A DNA stretch of 47,446 nucleotides, from positions 1-47,446 of the forward strand of contig NZ_NPEV01000044.1 of the NCBI RefSeq assembly GCF_003258835.1. The letters run 5' to 3'. A program made the position numbers and the translations under genes. The notes under the pieces were generated by a model that did not search any database, was not told the DNA's origin, and saw only the letters and a program-made list of their open reading frames with translations. The DNA is from Rhodobium orientis (GTDB lineage: Bacteria; Pseudomonadota; Alphaproteobacteria; Rhizobiales; Rhodobiaceae). This document shows, piece after piece, positions 8,573 through 17,819 of the stretch (positions within the stretch are counted from its first letter, which is position 1; every line of letters starts with the position of its first letter).

Positions 8573-8589
8573 GTTGCATATGATGCAAC
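8573..8589. promoter_or_regulatory. Perfect palindrome, candidate operator
   Basis: GTTGCAT-ATG-ATGCAAC is a perfect 7-bp inverted repeat around a 3-bp centre, 80 bp before the PAS-Fis regulator gene and in the divergent spacer shared with the RND operon. Its size and symmetry suit a Fis-type dimer site. The spacer also has GCAAC (8474-8478) and GTTGC (8487-8491), possible half-sites of the same motif. Confidence 0.45.
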
Positions 8590-8627
8590 GCGGACGCGCC
8601 ACAGAAGCGCGCCGATTTGGAGGGACC

Positions 8628-8648
8628 CGGACCGTCAAAAACGGTCCG
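8628..8648 (+). other. Hairpin in the leader of the PAS-Fis regulator
   Basis: CGGACCGT-CAAAA-ACGGTCCG forms an 8-bp perfect stem with a 5-nt loop, ending 20 bp before the ATG. A second copy of its core with a compensated base pair occurs at 27941-27958. It may be an RNA hairpin affecting translation or a dispersed repeat. Confidence 0.5.
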
Positions 8649-8668
8649 AAACAAGGGAAGGGCAGTCC

Positions 8669-10057
8669 ATGAGGGAGATCGACGATCTCGTTCCTCTGCT
8701 CGAAGCTATCGTATCCTATATCGACGAGGGGGTTCTGCTCACCGACCGTGACGGGACCGTTCTCTACCAGAACCCTGCGGCAGCCGAACTGCTGGTGGCG
8801 CCCGGGGCCGGACCGCTGCAGTCGCTCGCCGACATCCGCGGCGTCGATCTGAAGGATGCGCTGGACAGAGTCCTGGAACGGGCGCCGGCGCAGCCGGAAA
8901 ACGCCATCACACCCAATCTCATACAGTTCGATATGCGTATCAAAGTGCGCGACGAGATGCGGGATCTGGAGTTCCATTGCTGCCGCGCCTGCGACACCTA
9001 CGGCAATCTCAGGCTCGTCATCCTGCGCGACAAGACCGATGAGCGGCGCCTGGAGACGCTGCTGTCGCGCTCCAGCGGCGACCTCGTCACCAAGGATCCG
9101 ACGATGATGGAGATCCTGGAGCGGGTCGAGCGGGTGGCGCCGATGCAGGCGCCGGTGCTGATCCAGGGCGAGACCGGGACCGGCAAGACCCATATTGCGC
9201 GGCTGCTGCACCGCCTGTCGAACCGTTCGCGGCGGCCCTTCGTGGAGTTCAACTGCGCCTCGACGCCGGTACCCCTGATCGAGGCGGAACTGTTCGGCCA
9301 TGCCCGCGGCGCGTTCGGCGAGATCAACGGCGAGCGGGCCGGCAAGCTGAAGGCGGCGGACACCGGTACGCTGTTCCTCGACGAGGTCTCGGCGCTGCCG
9401 GCCCATCTCCAGACCAAGCTCCTGAAGGCGCTGCAGGACGGTGCGTTCGAGCCGGTCGGATCCGATACGCCGGTCACAGCCGATGTGCGGATGATCACCG
9501 CCTCCAACCGCAACCTGCGCGGCCTTGTGGAGGCCGGCGAGTTCCGCGCCGACCTCTATTACCGGCTGGCGGTGTTTCCGATCACGGTGCCGCCGATCCG
9601 CGAGCGGCCGGGCGATATCCCGCTGCTCCTTGCCCATTTCTGCGACAAGCTGGCCGAACGCGGCTATCCGCGCGACTTCAGCTACTCGCCGGAGGCGCGG
9701 CGGCTTCTCATCGACTATCCCTGGCCGGGCAACGTCAGGGAAATGGAGACGGCGATCGAGCACGCGCTGATCTGCTGCGTCGACAACGTCATCGTTCCGG
9801 AAAGCCTGCCGCACGACATCCGCAACTTCGATCACCTGCCGGTGGTGAGCGTGAAGCCGGCGGTGCGCCCGTCCGAGGCGGACGAAAAGGTGCAGATCCA
9901 GACGGCGCTGGCGCGCGCCGGCGGGAACAAGTCGCTGGCCGCGAAATATCTCGGCATCGACCGCACCACGCTGTGGCGCAAGATGCGCCGGCTGCGGATT
10001 TCGGAACGTGCGCAGATCGCCGCACCGGAGGATGCGCGGGAGATGCGGACCAATTGA
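8669..10057 (+). CDS. PAS-AAA+-Fis transcriptional regulator with degenerate GAFTGA
   Basis: Bacterial enhancer-binding-protein family, 462 residues. An N-terminal PAS domain (about 5-125; GVLLTDRDGTVLYQNPAA) contains an unusual HCCRAC cluster (C104, C105, C108). The AAA+ domain has Walker A GETGTGKT (167-174), Walker B LFLDEV (235-240) and the R-finger region FRADLYYRL; a Fis-type helix-turn-helix (GGNKSLAAKYLGIDRTTLWRKM) closes the protein. The sigma-54 contact loop, normally GAFTGA, reads GAFGEI (214-219). Family members without GAFTGA generally cannot remodel sigma-54 holoenzyme and act as repressors or sigma-70 activators. Divergent from the RND operon, which it probably controls. Confidence 0.88.
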   Translation: MREIDDLVPLLEAIVSYIDEGVLLTDRDGTVLYQNPAAAELLVAPGAGPLQSLADIRGVDLKDALDRVLERAPAQPENAITPNLIQFDMRIKVRDEMRDLEFHCCRACDTYGNLRLVILRDKTDERRLETLLSRSSGDLVTKDPTMMEILERVERVAPMQAPVLIQGETGTGKTHIARLLHRLSNRSRRPFVEFNCASTPVPLIEAELFGHARGAFGEINGERAGKLKAADTGTLFLDEVSALPAHLQTKLLKALQDGAFEPVGSDTPVTADVRMITASNRNLRGLVEAGEFRADLYYRLAVFPITVPPIRERPGDIPLLLAHFCDKLAERGYPRDFSYSPEARRLLIDYPWPGNVREMETAIEHALICCVDNVIVPESLPHDIRNFDHLPVVSVKPAVRPSEADEKVQIQTALARAGGNKSLAAKYLGIDRTTLWRKMRRLRISERAQIAAPEDAREMRTN

Positions 10058-10331
10058 CGCCGGAATACTTAGGGGAAAAGAAAACGGCGCCGTTGGGGGG
10101 TGAGAGATGGCGCCGCAGTTCGATCTCTGAGTTGTTGTTCTTATCGCAGCATTAGGATGGTTGCATCTTTCCAAGCCGTTAACGCGGTGCGATTCGACCT
10201 GCGACAGCTTTCCTGGGCAAGATTCCGGCCGGCCGGGAAACGGTCCGCCGCGTCGGGTCCGGGGTCTTGTTTGCGGGGGACACAACACCCACCTCGCTTG
10301 GCGAACGAACGCGCCATGCGAGGGAGAGATA

Positions 10332-11051
10332 ATGTTCGACGCCAAGAAGCTTCTCGATCAATTCATGGGCACCGGGATCCCCGGCGGCGGCACCGTCGGC
10401 GACCGGGTCGGCCAGGTGCAGGACTATTCCCGGGAAAATCCGCTGAAGTCCGGCCTGGCGGCCGGCGGGCTTGCCGGGCTTCTGCTCGGCACGGAGACCG
10501 GCCGCTCGCTCACCGGCAGCGCGGCGACGGTCGGCGGCCTCGCACTCCTCGGCGGCCTTGCCTACAAGGCCTATCAGAACTGGCAGGGCACCGGCTCGGT
10601 GACGGGCGCGGCGCAGCCCCGGGTGACCGGGCCGGCCGAGCCTGGCCCCTTCGATGCGCCGAAGAAGAACCCGTTCGCGGCCTCGGAGGCCGAGCAGCAG
10701 GAGGCCGGGCTCGCCATGGTCACGGCGATGATCGCGGCGGCGAAGTCCGACGGCCATATCGACGCCACCGAGCAGCAGCGCATCTTCGACAAGCTCGACA
10801 AGCTCGACAAGCTCGATCTCGACGTCGAGGCCAAGGCCTTCGTCATGGACGAGCTGCGTTCGCCGCTCGATATCGACAAGATCGTCGCCAAGGCGCGCAC
10901 GCCCGAACTCGCCATGCAGATCTACACCGCCTCGCGGGTCGCCATCGACCTCGACCACCCGGCGGAGAAATCCTATCTCGACCAGCTCGTCCAGCGGCTC
11001 GGCATCGACCGCGGCTTCGTCAACGAGGTGGAAGCGGCGATCACCGCCTGA
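10332..11051 (+). CDS. DUF533 / TerB-like (YebE-family) protein
   Basis: A 239-residue protein. A hydrophobic Gly-rich N-terminal segment (SGLAAGGLAGLLLGTETG and TVGGLALLGGLAYKAYQNW) could be a membrane-associated hairpin. The C-terminal half (about 120-239) is a helical TerB-like domain: MVTAMIAAAKSDGHIDATEQQRIF, then a helix rich in KLDKLDKLDL, then ARTPELAMQIYTASRVAID. This matches the DUF533/YebE family, whose role is not established. The ATG is preceded by AGGGAGAGATA. It stands alone between two regulators, 110 bp before dctB, and nothing in the context suggests a pathway. Confidence 0.8.
   Translation: MFDAKKLLDQFMGTGIPGGGTVGDRVGQVQDYSRENPLKSGLAAGGLAGLLLGTETGRSLTGSAATVGGLALLGGLAYKAYQNWQGTGSVTGAAQPRVTGPAEPGPFDAPKKNPFAASEAEQQEAGLAMVTAMIAAAKSDGHIDATEQQRIFDKLDKLDKLDLDVEAKAFVMDELRSPLDIDKIVAKARTPELAMQIYTASRVAIDLDHPAEKSYLDQLVQRLGIDRGFVNEVEAAITA
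10788..10814. repeat. Triplicated 9-bp in-frame repeat
   Basis: Three perfect tandem copies of GACAAGCTC encode DKL three times within the helical domain of the DUF533 protein, a possible slippage site that would lengthen the helix in three-residue steps. Confidence 0.75.
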
Positions 11052-11161
11052 CGCGTCACGGATGGCGGCGCCCGGCCTCGTCATCCCGCCACATCGCTTC
11101 GTCACGCATCCGTCACAGGGCGCATTCCAATCGCTGCGTGTGATCGGCTAAAGTCCCGCCC

Positions 11162-12985
11162 ATGAAGCGTGTGCGTCGCGGACTGCCCTTCGGCTTCGGT
11201 GCAACCGGGGCCGTCGTTGCCGCCGGCCTTGTGGCCACTGCCATCGTTGCGACCCTGACCGGCCTCGGCGCGGAGCGGCTGTTCCTGCGCGAGCAGGCGG
11301 CGCGGGCGCGCGATGCGCTCGACTTCCACGCCGTCAGCCTGGAAGGCTTCCTCGACAAGTACCGTATCCTGCCGCCGCTGATCGCGCGGCATCCGGATGT
11401 GGTCGCCCATTTCGACGCCGGCACCGAGAAGGACGGCCCTGCGGCGCTGCGCATCGCTGTGACGGCGACCGCGATGACCGGCGCCGACGAGGTGCTGTTC
11501 ATCGACACGGATGGAACGGTGCTGGTCGCCAGCAAGCCGGTGGCCGACAAGAACCTCGCCAATGCGCCCTATTTCCGCGCGGCGATGGAGGGCCGGCTCG
11601 GGCGGTTCCTCTCCTTCGACGCGGCGACCGAGCGCGGCTCCTATCTCTTTGCCGCGCCGGTGCGCAAGGACGATGCGGTGATCGGCGTCGTCGTCGCCAA
11701 GGTGTCGCTGGAGGACGTGGAGCAGGCCTGGGCGCTTTCCAAGGACCCGGTGGTCGCCACCGATCTTTCCGGCCGGATCGTGCTGTCGAACCGGGAGGAC
11801 TGGCGCGGCCGGTCGCTGTTCGGCGCGCGCGGGCGCGCCCTTGCCCGCGCGACCGCCGACGCCGCGCCGGTGGTGCGCTCCCCCAAGAGCCATGACGGCG
11901 AGTTCGCCTTCGTCAACCTGCCGGACGAGGTCGGTGGCGGCGCGCACCGTTACCTGGAGGAAACGGCGTTCCTGCCGCTCTACGACTGGACGCTCAGGGT
12001 CTATTCCGATACAGCGCTCGCCCGCGCCCAGATGAGCAATCTGGTGCTGACCGTGCTGCTTGCCGGCCTGATCGCGACGGCCGGTGCGGGCTATCTGGTC
12101 GACCGGCGCGGCCGGCTCTCGCGGCAGATGCGGCGCGAGCGTGCGGCGGCGCTGCGCCTTGAGCGGCGGGTCCGCGACCGCACGCGGGAACTGACGCTGG
12201 CGAATGCCCGGCTTGCCAGCGAGGTCCGTGAGCGCGAGGCAACGGAGGAGGAGTTGCGCCGCACCCAGTCGGAGCTGGTGCAGGCGGCAAAGCTCGCCGC
12301 GCTCGGCCAGATGTCGGCGGCGCTCAGCCATGAATTCAACCAGCCGCTCGCCGCGATCCGCTCCTATGCCGACAACGCCGCCCTGCTGATCGAGCGCGAT
12401 CGCAAGCCGGAGGCGGCGGGGAACCTGTCGCGCATCGCCGCCCTCGTCGACAGGATGGCCGGCCTGTCGCGGCACCTCAAGACTTTCGCGCGCAAGCCGG
12501 AGGCGACGACACGGCCGATTTCCGTGGCGCCGGCGCTGTCGGAAACGCTGATGCTGCTCGGTCCGCGCATGCGCAAGGCAGGCGTCCAGGTCGACGTGGT
12601 GCAGGAGGCCGGCGACGTCGTCGTCGATGCCGGCCAGGTGCGGCTGGAACAGGTGCTGATGAACATCGTCGGCAACGCCCTCGACGCGGTCGCCGGACGC
12701 GCGGACCCGATGGTGCGGGTCGACATCTCCAAGGATTCTTGCGACGGCATCATCGCGGTCAGCGATAACGGGCCGGGAATTTCCGAGGCGGATCTGGCGC
12801 ACATCTTCGATCCGTTCTTCACCACCAAGGACGTCGGCGAGGGGCTGGGGCTCGGCCTTTCCATCGCCTATAAGATCATCCAGGATTTCCGGGGAATGAT
12901 CGTCGCGGAGGCCCGGCCGGAGGGCGGCTCGGTGTTCACCATCAGGGTGCCGCTCAGCGAGCCGGTCCGCAGCGCCGCCGAATAG
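11162..12985 (+). CDS. dctB: C4-dicarboxylate sensor histidine kinase DctB
   Basis: Membrane kinase of 607 residues. TM1 is at about 12-34 and TM2 at about 292-312. Between them is a periplasmic double-PDC (dCache) sensor region (FIDTDGTVLVASKPVADKNL; DLSGRIVLSNREDWRGR), which binds C4-dicarboxylates in DctB proteins. After a coiled coil comes the dimerisation box LSHEFNQPLAAIR with phospho-acceptor H390, then the ATPase domain with N-box NIVGNALDAV, DNGPGIS and GEGLGLGLSI. It lies 24 bp before dctD and in front of dctPQM, which makes the assignment firm. It should phosphorylate DctD in response to external succinate, malate or fumarate. Confidence 0.9.
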   Translation: MKRVRRGLPFGFGATGAVVAAGLVATAIVATLTGLGAERLFLREQAARARDALDFHAVSLEGFLDKYRILPPLIARHPDVVAHFDAGTEKDGPAALRIAVTATAMTGADEVLFIDTDGTVLVASKPVADKNLANAPYFRAAMEGRLGRFLSFDAATERGSYLFAAPVRKDDAVIGVVVAKVSLEDVEQAWALSKDPVVATDLSGRIVLSNREDWRGRSLFGARGRALARATADAAPVVRSPKSHDGEFAFVNLPDEVGGGAHRYLEETAFLPLYDWTLRVYSDTALARAQMSNLVLTVLLAGLIATAGAGYLVDRRGRLSRQMRRERAAALRLERRVRDRTRELTLANARLASEVREREATEEELRRTQSELVQAAKLAALGQMSAALSHEFNQPLAAIRSYADNAALLIERDRKPEAAGNLSRIAALVDRMAGLSRHLKTFARKPEATTRPISVAPALSETLMLLGPRMRKAGVQVDVVQEAGDVVVDAGQVRLEQVLMNIVGNALDAVAGRADPMVRVDISKDSCDGIIAVSDNGPGISEADLAHIFDPFFTTKDVGEGLGLGLSIAYKIIQDFRGMIVAEARPEGGSVFTIRVPLSEPVRSAAE

Positions 12986-13009
12986 ATCCGGCACCGAAAA
13001 AGGGCATCG

Positions 13010-14365
13010 ATGGAGCACAGTACCGTTCTTCTGGTCGACGACGAGGCGGACCTGCGCGATGCGCTGGCCCAGGGGCTGGAGCTCGGCGGCCACAACGTCC
13101 ACACCTATGCCGACGGCGACACCGTGCTCGACCACGTCAACCGCACGCTCTACGGCGTGCTGGTCACCGACATCCGCATGCCGCGCAGCGACGGCCTCAC
13201 ACTGATGCGCCGGGCCTTCGACATCGACCCGGCCTTGCCGGTGATCCTGATCACCGGCCATGGCGACGTGCCGCTGGCGGTCGAGGCGATGCGCGCCGGC
13301 GCCTACGACTTCATGGAAAAGCCGTTTCCCGCAAGCCGGCTCAACGACACGGTGCTGAGGGCCCTGCAGACACGGCGTCTGGTGCTGGAAAACCGGGCGC
13401 TGCGCCAGGCGCTCGACGAGGAGACCGGCTTGATCGCCCGGCTGATCGGCCGCACGCCGGTGATGCAGCGGCTGAGGAGCGAGGTCGAGGCGTTGGCCGA
13501 GGCCGATGTGGACGTCTTACTCCTCGGCGAGACCGGCTCCGGCAAGGAGGTGGTGGCGCGGGCGCTGCACGACGAGGGACCACGGCGCGACAAGCCCTTC
13601 GTTGCCATCAATTGCGGCGCGCTGCCGAGCGACATCATCGAGTCGGAGCTGTTCGGCCACGAGGCCGGCGCCTTTACCGGCGCCATCCGCCAGCGCATCG
13701 GCAAGCTGGAACACGCCGCGGGCGGCACCGTCTTTCTCGATGAGATCGAATCCATGCCGCACGACCTGCAGGTCAAGCTCCTCAGGGTCATCGAGCAGCG
13801 CTCCATCGAGCGGCTCGGCTCCAACAGGGCGATCCCGCTCGACGTGCGGTTCGTCGCCGCCACCAAGGTCGACCTGGAAGAGGCTTGCGCCGACGGCCGG
13901 TTCCGCAGCGACCTTTATTACCGGCTCAACGTGGTGACGGTCTCCGTGCCGCCGCTGCGCGAGCGCAAGGAGGACCTGCCGATCCTCTTCCATCACCTGG
14001 CGCGCGAGGCGCGGGCGCGGTTTCGCCGCGAGGTGCCGGACCTTACCCCCGACATGATGGCGGCGCTGACCGCCCATGACTGGCCGGGCAATGTGCGCGA
14101 GTTGCGCAACGTCGCCGACCGTTTCGTGCTGGGCCTCTCCCTCGGCCTAGACGGCGAGGAGCCGGCAAGTGCCGCGGAGGAGGGTTCGCCGCTCGCCCAG
14201 CGGGTCGCGGCCTATGAGCGCTCGCTGATCGCCGCGGAAATCAAGCGTCAGGACGGCAGCCTGAAGGCGACCTACGAGTCCCTTGGCCTGTCGCGCAAGG
14301 CGCTCTACGAAAAGATGAAGCGCTACGCCCTCGACAAGGACGAGGTGCTGTCGGAGCCGATGTGA
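13010..14365 (+). CDS. dctD: C4-dicarboxylate response regulator DctD
   Basis: Sigma-54-dependent response regulator of 451 residues. The receiver domain (about 4-120) has acidic pocket DDE at 10-12, phospho-acceptor D54 in LVTDIRMP, and K in FMEKPFP. The AAA+ domain shows Walker A GETGSGKE, an intact ELFGHEAGAFTGA loop, Walker B VFLDEI and FRSDLYYRL. The C-terminal Fis-type helix-turn-helix includes SLKATYESLGLSRKALYEKM. Intact GAFTGA predicts activation of sigma-54 RNA polymerase, and a matching -24/-12 element lies 146 bp downstream, before dctP. Overlapping function with the other Fis-type regulator in the window is unlikely given their different input domains. Confidence 0.92.
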   Translation: MEHSTVLLVDDEADLRDALAQGLELGGHNVHTYADGDTVLDHVNRTLYGVLVTDIRMPRSDGLTLMRRAFDIDPALPVILITGHGDVPLAVEAMRAGAYDFMEKPFPASRLNDTVLRALQTRRLVLENRALRQALDEETGLIARLIGRTPVMQRLRSEVEALAEADVDVLLLGETGSGKEVVARALHDEGPRRDKPFVAINCGALPSDIIESELFGHEAGAFTGAIRQRIGKLEHAAGGTVFLDEIESMPHDLQVKLLRVIEQRSIERLGSNRAIPLDVRFVAATKVDLEEACADGRFRSDLYYRLNVVTVSVPPLRERKEDLPILFHHLAREARARFRREVPDLTPDMMAALTAHDWPGNVRELRNVADRFVLGLSLGLDGEEPASAAEEGSPLAQRVAAYERSLIAAEIKRQDGSLKATYESLGLSRKALYEKMKRYALDKDEVLSEPM

Positions 14366-14388
14366 TCCCGGTGTCGCCGGTCCGATGT

Positions 14389-14400
14389 GTCGGATTCGAC
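14389..14400. promoter_or_regulatory. Candidate DctD enhancer site
   Basis: GTCG-GATT-CGAC is a small inverted repeat about 110 bp upstream of the sigma-54 promoter, a typical position for an enhancer-bound activator. Motif identity with known DctD sites was not established. Confidence 0.25.
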
Positions 14401-14493
14401 CCATCGGGCCGGCGAAATGTTACCGAAAGGTTGCATTCGGAGCGGCAATGCCGGTTGCCCGCGTGCTCCGTCTCGTTCAATATCCCCGGATAA

Positions 14494-15585
<1,092 letters not shown>

Positions 15586-15608
15586 TCCCTTTGCTCTGAT
15601 GTAAAACG

Positions 15609-15634
15609 GGGGAGCCGCATCCTTGCGGCTCCCC
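15609..15634 (+). terminator. Intercistronic hairpin between dctP and dctQ
   Basis: GGGGAGCCGCA pairs perfectly with TGCGGCTCCCC around a TCCT loop (11-bp stem). No T-run follows. Such hairpins after binding-protein genes usually stabilise the upstream message or partly end transcription, giving more binding protein than permease. Confidence 0.65.
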
Positions 15635-15735
15635 TTCGGGCGCTTCCCGCCGGGCGGCGCCCACATGCGTTGTGTCGCTCGTCGGAGCGGGCGGCCGGGC
15701 CGGTGGCCTGTCACCGGGCAAACGAGGGGGCTCCT

Positions 15736-16377
15736 GTGTCGCGGATCGTCAACGAAATAGAAGAAACGGCCATCGCCATCCTGTTGGCGCTGATGACCGT
15801 CACCACCTTTGCCAACGTCATCGCCCGCTACGTCTTCAACGACAATCTCCTGTGGGCGCTGGAGCTGACCACCTACCTGTTCGCCTGGCTGGTGATCTTC
15901 GGGGCATCCTATGCGGTCAAGATGACCGCCCATCTCGGCGTCGATGCCGTGGCGCTGCGCTTTTCGAGGAAAACCCAGCGGATCCTGGCGCTGATCGCCG
16001 TCGCGGCCTGCATCGCCTATGCCGGGATGATGCTCTATGGCGCCTGGGAGTACTGGTCGAAGTTCTTCTACAAGCTGGCCTTCCTGGAGGTCGAGGACGT
16101 CCCGTTCCCGCATTGGATCCAGACGCTCTTCGGCCTCGTGGAGGACGGTGAGCCGCGCTACGAGCGGCTGCCGCGTTACATCCCCTATTTCATCCTGCCC
16201 TTCGGGCTCACCCTCATCCTGTTCCGCTTCCTGCAGATCGCCGTCGGCATCTTCAAGGGCGACCTCACCATGATCATCGCCAGCCACGAGGCGGAGGAAC
16301 TGGTCGACGAGGCCCGCGCCGCCCATGACGACACCGGCGCCTCCGGCAGCTCCCCGTCGCAAGGAGCCGGGCGATGA
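15736..16377 (+). CDS. dctQ: TRAP transporter small permease DctQ
   Basis: Four-helix small subunit of a tripartite ATP-independent transporter, 213 residues from the chosen GTG. That start (VSRIVNEIEETAI) follows a GAGGGGG site and fits the family N-terminus; the longer reading frame upstream has no good ribosome site. TM segments are at about 10-32 (AILLALMTVTTFANVIARYV), 43-65 (LTTYLFAWLVIFGASYAV), 85-107 (ILALIAVAACIAYAGMMLY) and 150-172 (YFILPFGLTLILFRFLQIA). The tail is hydrophilic and acidic. Its last bases overlap the dctM start (ATGA). Confidence 0.88.
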   Translation: MSRIVNEIEETAIAILLALMTVTTFANVIARYVFNDNLLWALELTTYLFAWLVIFGASYAVKMTAHLGVDAVALRFSRKTQRILALIAVAACIAYAGMMLYGAWEYWSKFFYKLAFLEVEDVPFPHWIQTLFGLVEDGEPRYERLPRYIPYFILPFGLTLILFRFLQIAVGIFKGDLTMIIASHEAEELVDEARAAHDDTGASGSSPSQGAGR

Positions 16378-17777
16378 GTGCGGTCATCCTCTTTGCGCTG
16401 GTCATTGCGCTCCTGACCATCGGCGTTCCGATCGCCGTCTCGCTCGGCCTGTCCAGCCTCGTCATCCTGCTCGTCTTTTCCAACGACTCGCTCGCCTCCA
16501 TCGCCGGCAAGCTGTTCGAGTCCATGGAGCACTACACGCTCTTGGCGATCCCGTTCTTCATCCTCGCCTCGGCCTTCATGTCGACGGGCGGCGTCGCCAA
16601 GCGCATCATCCGCTTTGCCATCGCCGTCGTCGGCCACATGCGCGGCGGCCTCGCCATCGCCGGCGTCTTTGCCTGCATGCTGTTCGCGGCGCTGTCCGGC
16701 TCGTCGCCGGCAACGGTCGTCGCCATCGGCTCCATTGTCATCGCCGGCATGCGCCAGGTCGGCTACACCCGCGATTTCGCCGCCGGCGTCATCTGCAATG
16801 CCGGCACGCTCGGCATCCTCATTCCGCCGTCCATCGTCATGGTCGTCTATGCGGCGGCAACCGACGTCTCGGTCGGGCGGATGTTCCTGGCCGGCGTCAT
16901 TCCGGGCCTGATCGCCGGCGGCATGCTGATGGTCGGCATCTACGTTGCCGCCCGCGTCAAGGGCCTGCCGGCGGAGGACTGGAAGGGCTGGCGGGAAATC
17001 CTCGTCTCGGCCGCCGATGCGTTCTGGGGGCTGATGCTGATCGTCATCATTCTGGGCGGCATCTATGGCGGCGTCTTCACGCCGACGGAGGCCGCGGCTG
17101 TCGCCGCGGTCTACGCCTTCCTGATCGCCAATTTCGTCTATCGCGACATGGGGCCGCTGAAGAACGTCGCCTGGCGCAAGGACGGCGAGGGATTGCTGAC
17201 CGCGGTCCTGCGCAACATCGCGGCCATCGTCATCGGCTTCGTGCCGGCCTGCGTCCACCCGGAGACCAAGCGCACACTCTTGGAAGCCGGGCGGCTGACC
17301 ATCATGCTGATGTTCATCATCGCCAACGCGCTGATCCTGAAGCACGTGCTGACCACGGAGCAGGTGCCCCAGGCGATCGCCGGTGCGATGCTCGATTTCG
17401 GCTTTTCCTGGTGGACCTTCCTGATCGCCGTCAACCTGCTGCTGTTGGTCGGCGGCCAGTTCATGGAGCCGTCGGGCCTCATCGTCATCGTCGCGCCGCT
17501 GGTCTTCCCGATCGCCATCCAGCTCGGCGTCGATCCGATCCATCTCGGCATCATCATGGTGGTGAACATGGAGATCGGCATGATCACGCCGCCGGTCGGA
17601 CTGAACCTGTTCGTGACCTCCGGCGTTGCCGGCATGCCGGTGATGGCGGTCGTCCGGGCGGCGCTGCCCTGGCTCGGCATCCTCGCCATCTTCCTGGTGC
17701 TGGTCACCTACGTGCCGTGGATCTCCACCTACCTGCCGACGTCGCTGATGGGCCCGGAGATGATCACGACGCATTGA
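16374..17777 (+). CDS. dctM: TRAP transporter large permease DctM
   Basis: Large membrane subunit carrying out sodium-coupled carboxylate transport, 467 residues, about 12 hydrophobic segments. Family signatures include VIALLTIGVPIAVSLGLSS, LLAIPFFILASAFMSTGGVAKR, FAALSGSSPATVVAIGSI, GTLGILIPPSIVMVVY and NMEIGMITPPVGLNLFV. An insertion of about 40 residues (around HPETKRTLLEAGRLT) accounts for it being longer than the ~425-residue norm and is seen in a subset of DctM proteins. It overlaps dctQ by 4 bp and ends the operon; the repeat block follows. Confidence 0.92.
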   Translation: MSAVILFALVIALLTIGVPIAVSLGLSSLVILLVFSNDSLASIAGKLFESMEHYTLLAIPFFILASAFMSTGGVAKRIIRFAIAVVGHMRGGLAIAGVFACMLFAALSGSSPATVVAIGSIVIAGMRQVGYTRDFAAGVICNAGTLGILIPPSIVMVVYAAATDVSVGRMFLAGVIPGLIAGGMLMVGIYVAARVKGLPAEDWKGWREILVSAADAFWGLMLIVIILGGIYGGVFTPTEAAAVAAVYAFLIANFVYRDMGPLKNVAWRKDGEGLLTAVLRNIAAIVIGFVPACVHPETKRTLLEAGRLTIMLMFIIANALILKHVLTTEQVPQAIAGAMLDFGFSWWTFLIAVNLLLLVGGQFMEPSGLIVIVAPLVFPIAIQLGVDPIHLGIIMVVNMEIGMITPPVGLNLFVTSGVAGMPVMAVVRAALPWLGILAIFLVLVTYVPWISTYLPTSLMGPEMITTH

Positions 17778-17819
17778 TGGGAGTACGGGCGGCGGCGCGC
17801 GGTTGGGGCGCTCAGTTTC

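Noticed and set aside
11102-13261. Minus-strand frame of 719 codons spanning dctB and the start of dctD
   Set aside because: Crosses two well-supported plus-strand genes and shows no domain; GC-bias artefact.
13010-14365. Possible nitrogen regulator NtrC/NtrX instead of DctD
   Set aside because: Adjacent dCache-type kinase, sigma-54 promoter and dctPQM directly downstream favour DctD.
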